Made by a program: the position numbers and the translations under genes. The notes under the pieces were generated by a model. It saw nothing but the letters and a program-made list of their open reading frames with translations, ran no database searches and was not told where the DNA came from. Below, in pieces: positions 8,894-15,487 of a stretch of 55,443 nt of DNA. Source of the stretch: Fulvimonas soli (GTDB lineage: Bacteria; Pseudomonadota; Gammaproteobacteria; Xanthomonadales; Rhodanobacteraceae); assembly GCF_003148905.1 (NCBI RefSeq), contig NZ_QGHC01000015.1, forward strand, positions 1 through 55,443, read 5' to 3'. Numbering within the stretch: position 1 is the first letter of the stretch; every line of letters starts with the position of its first letter.

Positions 8894-9702
8894 ACTTCTC
8901 CTGGACCCTGCTGCTGGCCTTCTTCGGGCTGATCCTCGGCCACGGCCTGCCGGGCATGGTGGTCGGCGGCGTGATCGGCTTCGTCGTCGACAGCCTGCGG
9001 CAGAGCCAGCGCTACCGCGCCACGCCCTCGGCCGGCGGCTTCGTCGGCCCGCTGTTCGCGCTGCTCGGCGCGGTGGCCAAGGCCGACGGGCGCGTGTCGG
9101 AGGCGGAGATCGCCATCGCCGAGCGGCTGATGACCCGCATGGGCCTGTCCGCCGAGCAGCGCCGCGAGGCGATCGCCAGCTTCAACGCCGGCAAGCAGCC
9201 GGAGTTCGACGTGCGCCGGCCGATCGAGGAGCTGCGCCACTGGGTCGGCCTGCGCCGCGACCACGCCTTCCCGGTGCTGGACGTGGTGATCGAGACGGTG
9301 CTGGCCGAAGGCCAGCCCTCGCCGCAGAAGATGGCGATCCTGCAGCAGCTCGCCTTCGCGCTGCGCATCAGCGACATGGAGCTGATGGCGCTGATGGCGA
9401 TGAAGGGCTACGCCTGGAACGGCGCCTACGGCGGCGCGCGCGGCCCCGGCCGCGGGCCCGGCGGCAGCGGCTACGTGCCGCCGCAGCGCAGCGCGCAGGG
9501 GCCCGACCCCTACGCCGTGCTCGGCATCCAGCGCAACGCCGACGACCGCGCGGTGAAGCGCGCCTACCGCAAGCTGATCTCCGAGCACCATCCCGACCGC
9601 CTGGGCGACCTGCCCGAGGACATGCGCCGGCGCGCCGAGGCGCGCGCCAGCGAGATCAATGCCGCCTACGAGCGGATCAAGGCGGAGCGGGGGTTCAAGT
9701 AA
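8890..9702 (+). CDS. djlA: DjlA-like membrane-anchored DnaJ co-chaperone
   Basis: A 270-residue protein with an N-terminal transmembrane segment (about 5-35) that has the Gly-rich helix typical of DjlA. A TerB-like helical domain follows (about 50-165, [20 protein letters not shown]). A Gly/Pro linker leads to a C-terminal J domain (about 205-270) opened by [14 protein letters not shown] and carrying the essential HPD in [12 protein letters not shown]. It stimulates DnaK at the inner membrane; in E. coli it is linked to envelope stress. The start overlaps the cytochrome c stop. Downstream lies a GGGGAAC doublet complementary to the tandem array before rpe. Confidence 0.88.
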   Translation: MNFSWTLLLAFFGLILGHGLPGMVVGGVIGFVVDSLRQSQRYRATPSAGGFVGPLFALLGAVAKADGRVSEAEIAIAERLMTRMGLSAEQRREAIASFNAGKQPEFDVRRPIEELRHWVGLRRDHAFPVLDVVIETVLAEGQPSPQKMAILQQLAFALRISDMELMALMAMKGYAWNGAYGGARGPGRGPGGSGYVPPQRSAQGPDPYAVLGIQRNADDRAVKRAYRKLISEHHPDRLGDLPEDMRRRAEARASEINAAYERIKAERGFK

Positions 9703-9705
9703 GCG

Positions 9706-9719
9706 GGGGAACGGGGAAC
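9706..9719 (+). repeat. two copies of GGGGAAC, inverted relative to the array before rpe
   Basis: Immediately after the djlA-like stop are two tandem GGGGAAC heptamers. They are the reverse complement of the GTTCCCC units at 9781-9835. Transcribed RNA could pair across about 60 bases to form a long hairpin, so the element might act as a processing or termination signal after djlA. No U-run follows, so it is not a classical terminator. Confidence 0.7.
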
Positions 9720-9780
9720 GGAAGCCTTGCGGGCCCTTGTGGGTTTGCGCATGCCTTCAAGCCACCCGATACTCCCCCCC

Positions 9781-9835
9781 GTTCCCCGTTCCCCGTTCCC
9801 CGTTCCCCGTTCCCCGTTCCCCGTTCCCCGTTCCC
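9781..9835 (+). repeat. (GTTCCCC)7 tandem array abutting the rpe start codon
   Basis: Seven perfect GTTCCCC heptamers plus a final GTTCCC run right up to the ATG of rpe at 9836. The array replaces the place where a ribosome binding site should be. Heptamers are prone to slipped-strand changes and seven is not a multiple of three. Copy-number change would alter leader length and, for any upstream start, reading frame. Confidence 0.95.
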
Positions 9836-10504
9836 ATGAGCAAACAACCCCCCATCATCGCCCCCTCCATCCTCTCCGCCGACTTCGCGCGGCTGGGCGA
9901 GGACACCGCCCGGGTGCTGGCCGCCGGGGGCGACTGGGTGCACTTCGACGTGATGGACAACCACTACGTGCCCAACCTCACCATGGGGCCGATGGTGCTC
10001 AAGGCGCTGCGCGACTACGGCATCGCCGCGCCGATCGACGTGCACCTGATGGTCAGGCCGGTGGACCGCATCGCGCCCGACTTCGCCAGGGCCGGCGCCA
10101 GCCTGATCAGCTTCCACCCGGAAGCCAGCGAGCACGTCGACCGCACCCTCGGGCTGATCAAGGACGCCGGCTGCCAGGCCGGGCTGGTGTTCAACCCGGC
10201 CACGCCGCTCAACTGGCTCGACCACGTGCTGGACAAGCTCGACCTGGTGCTGATCATGTCGGTGAACCCCGGCTTCGGCGGGCAGAAGTTCATCCCCGAG
10301 GCGCTCAACAAGCTGCGCGAGGCGCGCCGGCGCATCGACGAGAGCGGCCGCGCGATCCGCCTGGAGGTGGACGGCGGCGTGGGCGTGCAGAACATCGGCG
10401 GGATCGCCGCCGCCGGCGCCGACACCTTCGTCGCCGGCTCGGCCATCTTCGGCGCGCCCGACTACGCCGAGGTCATCGCGGCGATGCGCCGGGCGATCGG
10501 CTGA
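9836..10504 (+). CDS. rpe: ribulose-phosphate 3-epimerase
   Basis: Interconverts ribulose-5-phosphate and xylulose-5-phosphate in the pentose phosphate pathway; cytosolic. The 222-residue length is normal. Family motifs are present in order: [16 protein letters not shown] at the start, [18 protein letters not shown] with catalytic His/Asp, [23 protein letters not shown], then EVDGGVG and the phosphate-binding [12 protein letters not shown]. The ATG at 9836 fits the family start exactly. No Shine-Dalgarno sequence is visible because the heptamer array runs up to the start. The reading frame is open through the array, but the added Pro/Phe/Val repeats are not part of the family. Confidence 0.95.
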   Translation: MSKQPPIIAPSILSADFARLGEDTARVLAAGGDWVHFDVMDNHYVPNLTMGPMVLKALRDYGIAAPIDVHLMVRPVDRIAPDFARAGASLISFHPEASEHVDRTLGLIKDAGCQAGLVFNPATPLNWLDHVLDKLDLVLIMSVNPGFGGQKFIPEALNKLREARRRIDESGRAIRLEVDGGVGVQNIGGIAAAGADTFVAGSAIFGAPDYAEVIAAMRRAIG

Positions 10505-10639
10505 GCCGGATCGCCCTCCGGCGGAACGTGCGACCGCTGACGCCGGACCACGGCTGTCCAGCCGTAACCGTGTCGTGCATTCCGCGCCGACCAGGACTAT
10601 CGTTTCGTCGACTCGATACCTGCTGGGCGAGGTGAGGAC

Positions 10640-11449
10640 ATGGAGATCGGGATCAGGAATTGCCTTCTGGCCATCGGCATGCTCCTGGCTTCCGCCTCGC
10701 ATGCCGTCGACTTTGGAGCGCAGGCTGCGCCGGCGCAGAGCGATCCGGAGGCGGTGGACCTGAAGTCCCTGCAGGAGTTGGGCTGTCCACGCGGGCTGGA
10801 GGGCATCCTGCCGGGCATCTATTACTACTGCGTCGGCGCGCGGGATCTGGCGCGCAACGACAATGCCCGTGGCGTGGACATGCTGAAGATCGCGGCGGCC
10901 TGGGGCAGCAAGCCGGCGCAGTTCACGCTGGGAGTCGGGTATTTCAACGGCGACATCGTCGCCATGGACAGGCCCCAGGGTCTTGCATGGCTGGGTCTGG
11001 CGGCCGAGCGCAAGGATCCCAACTACCTGGCTGTGTTCCAGTCGGCTTGGCAGAAGGCCTCGCCCGAGGAGAAGGCGCGGGCCAGCGCGCTGTGGCGGTC
11101 GATGTTACCCAAATATGGCGATGCGCATGCCGCCAAGCGCTCCGAACGGCATTACCAGTACGCGCGCATGCAGATCATGCGGGACGAAACCCTGGGCGCG
11201 CGCTGGTGCGCCGCCGGATTGACCGCGCGTGACCTGGCCCCGCCGCAACCCGGCTCGCAGGACGCGGACTCGGCCGGCGGCTGTCAGATGACCGTATCCT
11301 CCACGACGTTGGCCCGGCAGATGGACAAATACGCCAACAGCCTGTTCGATGGCCTGTCCGGACATGTCAGCGTCGGTCCGCTGTTGGAGGTGACTCCTCC
11401 CGGGGCCTACCAGAAAGAGCCGACGACAGGCGGGAAATCGAAGCCGTAA
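10640..11449 (+). CDS. secreted Sel1-like repeat protein of unknown function
   Basis: A 269-residue protein with a signal peptide (about 1-22, ending ASHA-VD). The centre (about 75-125) looks like one or two Sel1/TPR-like helical repeats: NARGVDMLKIAAAWGSKPAQ, then FTLGVGYFNGDIVAMDRPQG and LAWLGLAAE. Such repeats mediate protein contacts. Four cysteines (in GCPRG, YYCVG, RWCAAG and GGCQM) suggest disulfides in the periplasm. GAGGTGAGG just before the ATG is a good ribosome binding site. The gene has lower GC than its neighbours and stands alone, so later acquisition is possible but unproven. Confidence 0.65.
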   Translation: MEIGIRNCLLAIGMLLASASHAVDFGAQAAPAQSDPEAVDLKSLQELGCPRGLEGILPGIYYYCVGARDLARNDNARGVDMLKIAAAWGSKPAQFTLGVGYFNGDIVAMDRPQGLAWLGLAAERKDPNYLAVFQSAWQKASPEEKARASALWRSMLPKYGDAHAAKRSERHYQYARMQIMRDETLGARWCAAGLTARDLAPPQPGSQDADSAGGCQMTVSSTTLARQMDKYANSLFDGLSGHVSVGPLLEVTPPGAYQKEPTTGGKSKP

Positions 11450-11471
11450 CCAGCCAGAGCAGCCCGGGTGC

Positions 11472-11510
11472 GGCAAAAGAAAACCCGGCGCGGCAAGCCG
11501 CGGCGCCGGG
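11472..11510 (-). terminator. rho-independent terminator, minus strand
   Basis: On the minus strand an eight-base stem CCCGGCGC/GCGCCGGG encloses a GC-rich loop and is followed by TTTTCTTTT. It would end minus-strand transcription coming from the right, ahead of the convergent Sel1-like gene. Confidence 0.7.
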
Positions 11511-11518
11511 GGAGAGAG

Positions 11519-11587
11519 TCAAGCGTCGTCGGACGCAGAGGAGATCACCATGGCAGCCGCGCTGCCACGCGGCGGAACGCCCGCCAT
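11519..11587 (-). CDS. possible 22-residue peptide
   Basis: A very short minus-strand frame, MAGVPPRGSAAAMVISSASDDA, with GGAAG at a suitable distance before its ATG. It ends only about ten bases before the terminator at 11472-11510. The position between two terminators is what makes it worth recording. It has no recognisable family and may be chance. It is not a leader peptide for any gene seen here, because the next gene downstream is on the other strand. Confidence 0.25.
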   Translation of the reverse strand: MAGVPPRGSAAAMVISSASDDA

Positions 11588-11740
11588 CGTGGCTTCCACG
11601 GCAATGGAACGCGCCTGCCGTGGATTCGGACCGGCCCCGGCGCAAATGGTTCCGTGGCGGCCGCAAAAAAAACTTCCCGAAGATGACGTTTTGACGTCGC
11701 GAGCAATGGCCGAACACGGGCTGGCCTGGCGGTCGGCCGC
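11588..11740. other. intergenic stretch with an A8 run and weak hairpins, no gene seen
   Basis: This segment holds an A-run at 11665-11672. To its right are a short CTT/AAG hairpin and a five-base GACGT/ACGTC stem at 11685-11698. On the minus strand these would read as a weak hairpin followed by eight Ts. I see no convincing coding frame. It could be part of a minus-strand small RNA or a secondary terminator. Confidence 0.4.
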
Positions 11741-11767
11741 AAAAAAATCCCCTCGCGCGGAGGGGAT
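11741..11767 (-). terminator. rho-independent terminator after two tiny genes
   Basis: Perfect eight-base stem ATCCCCTC/GAGGGGAT with a GCGCG loop. On the minus strand it is followed directly by seven Ts. It sits 40 bases beyond the stop of the 38-residue gene and closes that small transcription unit. Confidence 0.85.
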
Positions 11768-11807
11768 GAAGGAACGGGGTGCAGCACATCGGCCCGAAGC
11801 CGCCGTT

Positions 11808-11924
11808 TCAGAGCGGCTGCCAGTCCGGATCGGGTTCCGCGGCCCGGTCGGCCGGCGCGCCTCCCTGCGCGCCGGCCGCCTGCCAGCCTTCCACGGCAAC
11901 GTGGGAATCGGATTCGTCGGTCAT
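11808..11924 (-). CDS. hypothetical 38-residue acidic protein
   Basis: Small soluble, acidic peptide (MTDESDSHVAVEGWQAAG and on to PDPDWQPL at the end). It has a GAGG motif nine bases before the ATG. It starts 15 bases after the stop of the 39-residue membrane peptide gene and is followed by a strong terminator, so the pair looks like a genuine mini-operon. No family is recognised. Two Trp residues and the high Asp/Glu content are its only notable traits. Confidence 0.5.
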   Translation of the reverse strand: MTDESDSHVAVEGWQAAGAQGGAPADRAAEPDPDWQPL

Positions 11925-11939
11925 CGCGCGATGCCTCGC

Positions 11940-12059
11940 CTAGTGCAGCCCGAGCACCAGCCCGAGCAGCAGCGCGCCGAAGGCCAGCGCCACGCGCAGC
12001 GGCTCGAAGCCGTGCAGTTCGGCATCGGGATCGGGGTGTGGCTGGTCGGGGCGCGGCAT
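11940..12059 (-). CDS. hypothetical 39-residue single-span membrane protein
   Basis: The peptide opens with a His/Pro/Asp-rich segment (MPRPDQPHPDPDAELHGF) and ends in a hydrophobic helix (about 23-38, VALAFGALLLGLVLGL). That is the layout of a small inner-membrane protein. TAGGAGAAC lies just before the ATG, an excellent ribosome binding site. It is first in a two-gene minus-strand unit closed by the terminator at 11741-11767. No family is recognised. Confidence 0.55.
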   Translation of the reverse strand: MPRPDQPHPDPDAELHGFEPLRVALAFGALLLGLVLGLH

Positions 12060-12229
12060 GGGGGTTCTCCTAGGTTGGTGGTCATGAAAGCCCGCGCCGC
12101 GGCGATGCCGCCGCCCGTGCCGGGGCGGCTTGCCGACGGAATCGGGCAAAACGCGGGCAGCGCCGGCAGCCGGCTTGCGTGGCCGCGGCGCGCATAGCAC
12201 GCTGCGCGCCATCCACCAGGGAGCCAGCC

Positions 12230-12919
12230 ATGGGCCGCAGCATCGCCATCGTCGAGGACGAACCGCTGATCCGCGCCAACTACGTCGAGGCGCTCAACCG
12301 CTTCGGCTACGACACGCGCGGCTACGGCTCGCGGCAGGAGGCCTCCGGCGCCTTCGCGATGAAGCTGCCGGAGCTGGTCATCATCGACATCGGCCTGGGC
12401 GACGAGCCGGAGGGCGGCTTCGACCTGTGCCGCGAGCTGCGCGCGAAGTCGGCCACGCTGCCGATCATCTTCCTCACCGCGCGCGACTCGGACTTCGACG
12501 TGATCTCCGGCCTGCGCCTGGGCGCCGACGACTACCTCAGCAAGGACACCAGCCTGCACCAGCTGGCCGCGCGCATCGCCGCGCTGTTCCGCCGCATCGA
12601 GTCGATGAAGGCGCCGGCCTCCAGCGAGACGGTGATCGAGCACGGCCCGCTCAAGCTCGAGTCCGAGCGCATGCGCATCACCTGGAACGGCGAGGAAGTG
12701 CCGCTCACCGTCACCGAGTTCTGGATGGTGCACACCCTGGTGCGCTTCCCCGGCCACGTGAAGAACCGCGACCAGCTGATGCGCGAGGCCGAGCTGGTGG
12801 TGGACGACGCCACCATCACCTCGCACATCAAGCGCATCCGCAAGAAGTTCGTCGCGGTGGCGCCGGACTTCGACGCGATCGAGACGGTGCATGGGGTGGG
12901 GTATCGGTGGAGGCCGTGA
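12230..12919 (+). CDS. pdsR: OmpR-type response regulator, PdsR-like (proteobacterial dedicated sortase system)
   Basis: DNA-binding response regulator of 229 residues. The receiver domain (1-120) has the acidic pocket VEDE (9-11), phosphoacceptor Asp53 in VIIDIGLGDEPEGGFDLCREL and the conserved Lys in YLSKDTS. A winged-helix OmpR domain (about 135-229) ends HGVGYRWRP. The GLGDEPEGGFDLCRELR phrase is what I associate with the TIGR03787 regulator family that accompanies a proteobacterial sortase. AGGGAG precedes the ATG. Its kinase follows after 221 bases. No sortase or sortase substrate gene is in the window, so the symbol is by resemblance only. Confidence 0.7.
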   Translation: MGRSIAIVEDEPLIRANYVEALNRFGYDTRGYGSRQEASGAFAMKLPELVIIDIGLGDEPEGGFDLCRELRAKSATLPIIFLTARDSDFDVISGLRLGADDYLSKDTSLHQLAARIAALFRRIESMKAPASSETVIEHGPLKLESERMRITWNGEEVPLTVTEFWMVHTLVRFPGHVKNRDQLMREAELVVDDATITSHIKRIRKKFVAVAPDFDAIETVHGVGYRWRP

Positions 12920-13140
12920 GGGAGTGGTGAGAGGCGAGTGGTGAGTGGCTAGGGATGAGTAGCGAGGGCGCAGCACCGGGCCTTGCGGCGTTCCTGTTGC
13001 GGCCTTTGCGTTGCATGTGACGCGGCGGGTCGTGCACGAAGTGACTCCTGCCGTCGCCCGGACGTTCGCCTGTAGCATGCTCGCCGGACCTCCGCCCGTG
13101 CACCCTCGCTACTCACCCCCCGTCCCCCGCCCCTGACCCC

Positions 13141-15171
13141 ATGTCCCTGCGCCGCAAGCTGCTGCTCGTCGCCCTCTGCACGCTGGCCCTGCCGGTGGCC
13201 GGCTGGCTGTACGTGCGGCAGATGGAGACGCTGCTGCGCGAGGGGCAGGTGCAGGCGCTCACCGCCTCGGCGCGCGCGCTGGCGCGCAGCCTGCTGGTGA
13301 GCGGCGCGGCGCTGCCGGCCGGCGGCGAGGGCTGGTACGTGCAGCGCGCGGAAACGCCGATCACCGTGGACGGCTACGGCGACGACTGGGCGCCGCTCAC
13401 GCCGTGGAGCCAGCCGCTGGGCACGCACGCCAAGCTGCTGCTGGCCGAGGACGCCGACGGCTTCTACCTCTACGCGCAGGTGCGCGCCGTCCGCCGCGTG
13501 CGCGCCGACGCCGGCGACGCCAACGCGCTGCAGGCCGACCACCTGGTCCTGAGCCTGGAGCGCGACGGCCAGCGCCGGCGCTACCTGCTGGCCAGCGCCG
13601 CGCCCGGTCCCTTCGCCGCGCGCGTGCTCGATCCGCCCGCCGCGGGATTCCCCGACAGCCTGTCCGGGCAATGGCAGGAGGACGGCAGCGGCTACCGCGT
13701 CGAGCTGCGCCTGCCGCGCGAGGCGGCGTTCGACCGGCTCGGCGTGGGCGTGCACGACGGCGGCGCGGCCGACGCCGATCCGCTGGGCGTCGACAGCCGC
13801 CCGCTGTGGCGCTATTCCGCCGCGCTGGCGCAGGAGCTGTCGCTGCTCGCGCCCGACGGTACGCGCGCGCGCCTGCTGGCGCCGCCGGGCTGGGTGCTGG
13901 CGCGCAGCGGGCGCCTGGCCGGCACCGGCGCGGACGGGGCGCAGCCGGGCTGGTTCGCCGCGCTGGTCTACCGCTCGCTGCTCGCGCGCCGGCTGGAGGA
14001 CGCGCAGCCGTGGACCGACGACGCGCCGCGGCTGGACCTGCCGGAGATCGCGCGCGCCCGCGCCGGCGAGCCGGCGGCGGTGTGGCGCGCGGGCGAGACG
14101 CGCGGCAGCGTGGTGCTGGCGGTGGCCGCGCCGGTCGGTCCGCCGGACGAGCTGCACGGCGTGCTGCTGCTGGAGCAGGCCAGCCGCACCGTGCCGCTGC
14201 TGGCCAACCGCGCGCTGCTCGGCCTGCTGCTGACCAGCTTCGGCGTGCTGCTGGTGGCCGGGCTGATCCTGCTCGCCTTCGCCACCCGGCTCAGCATGCG
14301 GCTGGGCCGCCTGCGCGACGCGGCCGAGCGGGCGCAGCAGGCGGATGGACGCCTGGACGGCCTGTTCGCCAAGGGGCGCTTCCCGATGAGCGAGGCGCCC
14401 GACGAGCTGGGCGACCTGGCGCGCAGCTTCGAGCGGCTGTTCGAGGCGGTGGGCGGCTACACCGACTACCTGCGCACGCTGGCCTCCAAGCTGTCGCACG
14501 AGCTCAACACGCCGCTGGCGATCGTGAAGTCCTCGCTGGACAACCTGGAGCACGCGCTCGCCTCCCGCGACGCGCTGCCCGCCGAGGCGCGCCCCTACCT
14601 CGACCGCGCGCGCGACGGCGTGGCGCGGCTGGGCACGCTGGTGCGCGCGATGAGCGAGGCCAGCCGGATGGAGCGCGCGATCGCCGCCGCGGAAGCCGAG
14701 GACGTGGACCTGCGCGAGGTGGTGCGCGGCTGCGCCGAGGCCTACCGCCCGCTGGCCGGCGCGCGGCGCCTCGAATGCGCATTGCCCGAGGCGCCGCTGA
14801 CCCTGCACTGCGCGCCCGAGCTGGTCGCGCAGGCGCTGGACAAGCTGTTCGACAACGCGCTCTCGTTCACGCCGCCCGACGGCTGGCTGCGCCTGTCCCT
14901 GCGCGCGCGCGACGGCGGCGCCGAGATCGAGCTGGCCAACCAGGGCCCGCCGCTGCCGGCGGCGATGCAGGGGCGGCTGTTCGACTCGCTGGTGAGCCTG
15001 CGCGACAAGGCCACGCCGGGCGACGCGCCGCACCTGGGCCTGGGCCTGTACGTGGTGCGGCTGGTAGCCGAGCGCCATGGCGGCGCGGCGGCCGCGCGCA
15101 ACCTGGAGGACGGCGGCGGCGTGGCCTTCATCCTGTTCCTGCGCGGCCTGCCGCGCCAGCGGCTGGCCTGA
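13141..15171 (+). CDS. pdsS: sensor histidine kinase, PdsS-like, with CBM9-like sensor domain
   Basis: Membrane sensor kinase of 676 residues. TM1 is at about 8-25. The periplasmic region (about 30-355) contains a stretch starting ITVDGYGDDWAPL that resembles a family-9 carbohydrate-binding fold. TM2 is at about 360-382, followed by a HAMP-like segment. The H-box KLSHELNTPLAIVKSSLDNL carries His near 452; the usual Arg of HELRTP is Asn here. The ATPase domain has DKLFDNALSFTPPDG and GLGLYVVRLVAERHGG. Length and layout fit the TIGR03785 sortase-system kinases. It presumably phosphorylates the response regulator just upstream. The signal is unknown. Confidence 0.75.
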   Translation: MSLRRKLLLVALCTLALPVAGWLYVRQMETLLREGQVQALTASARALARSLLVSGAALPAGGEGWYVQRAETPITVDGYGDDWAPLTPWSQPLGTHAKLLLAEDADGFYLYAQVRAVRRVRADAGDANALQADHLVLSLERDGQRRRYLLASAAPGPFAARVLDPPAAGFPDSLSGQWQEDGSGYRVELRLPREAAFDRLGVGVHDGGAADADPLGVDSRPLWRYSAALAQELSLLAPDGTRARLLAPPGWVLARSGRLAGTGADGAQPGWFAALVYRSLLARRLEDAQPWTDDAPRLDLPEIARARAGEPAAVWRAGETRGSVVLAVAAPVGPPDELHGVLLLEQASRTVPLLANRALLGLLLTSFGVLLVAGLILLAFATRLSMRLGRLRDAAERAQQADGRLDGLFAKGRFPMSEAPDELGDLARSFERLFEAVGGYTDYLRTLASKLSHELNTPLAIVKSSLDNLEHALASRDALPAEARPYLDRARDGVARLGTLVRAMSEASRMERAIAAAEAEDVDLREVVRGCAEAYRPLAGARRLECALPEAPLTLHCAPELVAQALDKLFDNALSFTPPDGWLRLSLRARDGGAEIELANQGPPLPAAMQGRLFDSLVSLRDKATPGDAPHLGLGLYVVRLVAERHGGAAAARNLEDGGGVAFILFLRGLPRQRLA

Positions 15172-15198
15172 CTTTCAGAGGGGGAAAGAGGCACTTCT

Positions 15199-15336
15199 CC
15201 CTCTCCCCTACGGGGAGAGGGTTGGGGTGAGGGGCCGGGGCTCGCCGCAACACCCGCTCTTTGACCTTGATCCATCGCGCGCTTCCGCAAGCGTCGCCCC
15301 TCATCCCGGCCTTCTCCCTGGAGGGGAGAAGGAGGC
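15199..15336. repeat. REP/BIME-like pair: CCCTCTCCCC hairpin with GGGGTGAGGGG tail
   Basis: Two inverted arms, 15199-15234 and 15297-15336, each combine a CCCTCTCCCC/GGGGAGAGGG-type hairpin with a GGGGTGAGGGG-like flank. They lie head to head around about 60 bases of unique sequence. Related pairs occur at 37090-37225 and 39864-39995. They fill most of the gap between the kinase and the TonB receptor gene and may act as the boundary of the kinase transcript. Confidence 0.85.
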
Positions 15337-15363
15337 AAGCCTTCAGCGGACGCCCACTTGAGT

Positions 15364-15378
15364 TGAGATTCATTCTCG
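15364..15378 (+). promoter_or_regulatory. Fur-box-like operator
   Basis: TGAGATTCATTCTCG has the 7-1-7 inverted form of a Fur site (TGATAATNATTATCA) with six of seven arm positions pairing. It lies about 110 bases before the TonB receptor start in otherwise repeat-rich intergenic DNA and closely resembles the site at 24527-24541 before the other PepSY locus. Confidence 0.65.
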
Positions 15379-15487
15379 TTTAACTTCTTGCGACTCACGC
15401 AAGAGGGGAACCGCCAGCACGTCTGGCATCGGCCCGGTCCGTCCGCCGCCATTGCGGCGGCATTCGTTCGTCCCGACCGGAGCCAGC

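Noticed and set aside
9781-9835. CRISPR-like array
   Set aside because: The seven-base units are directly adjacent with no spacers, so it is a simple tandem repeat.
11550-12197. Plus-strand frame with a strong GAGGAGATCACC ribosome-site-like sequence before its ATG
   Set aside because: It runs antisense through two small genes and their terminator, has no recognisable motif and no hydrophobic or domain structure. The purine run is probably chance.
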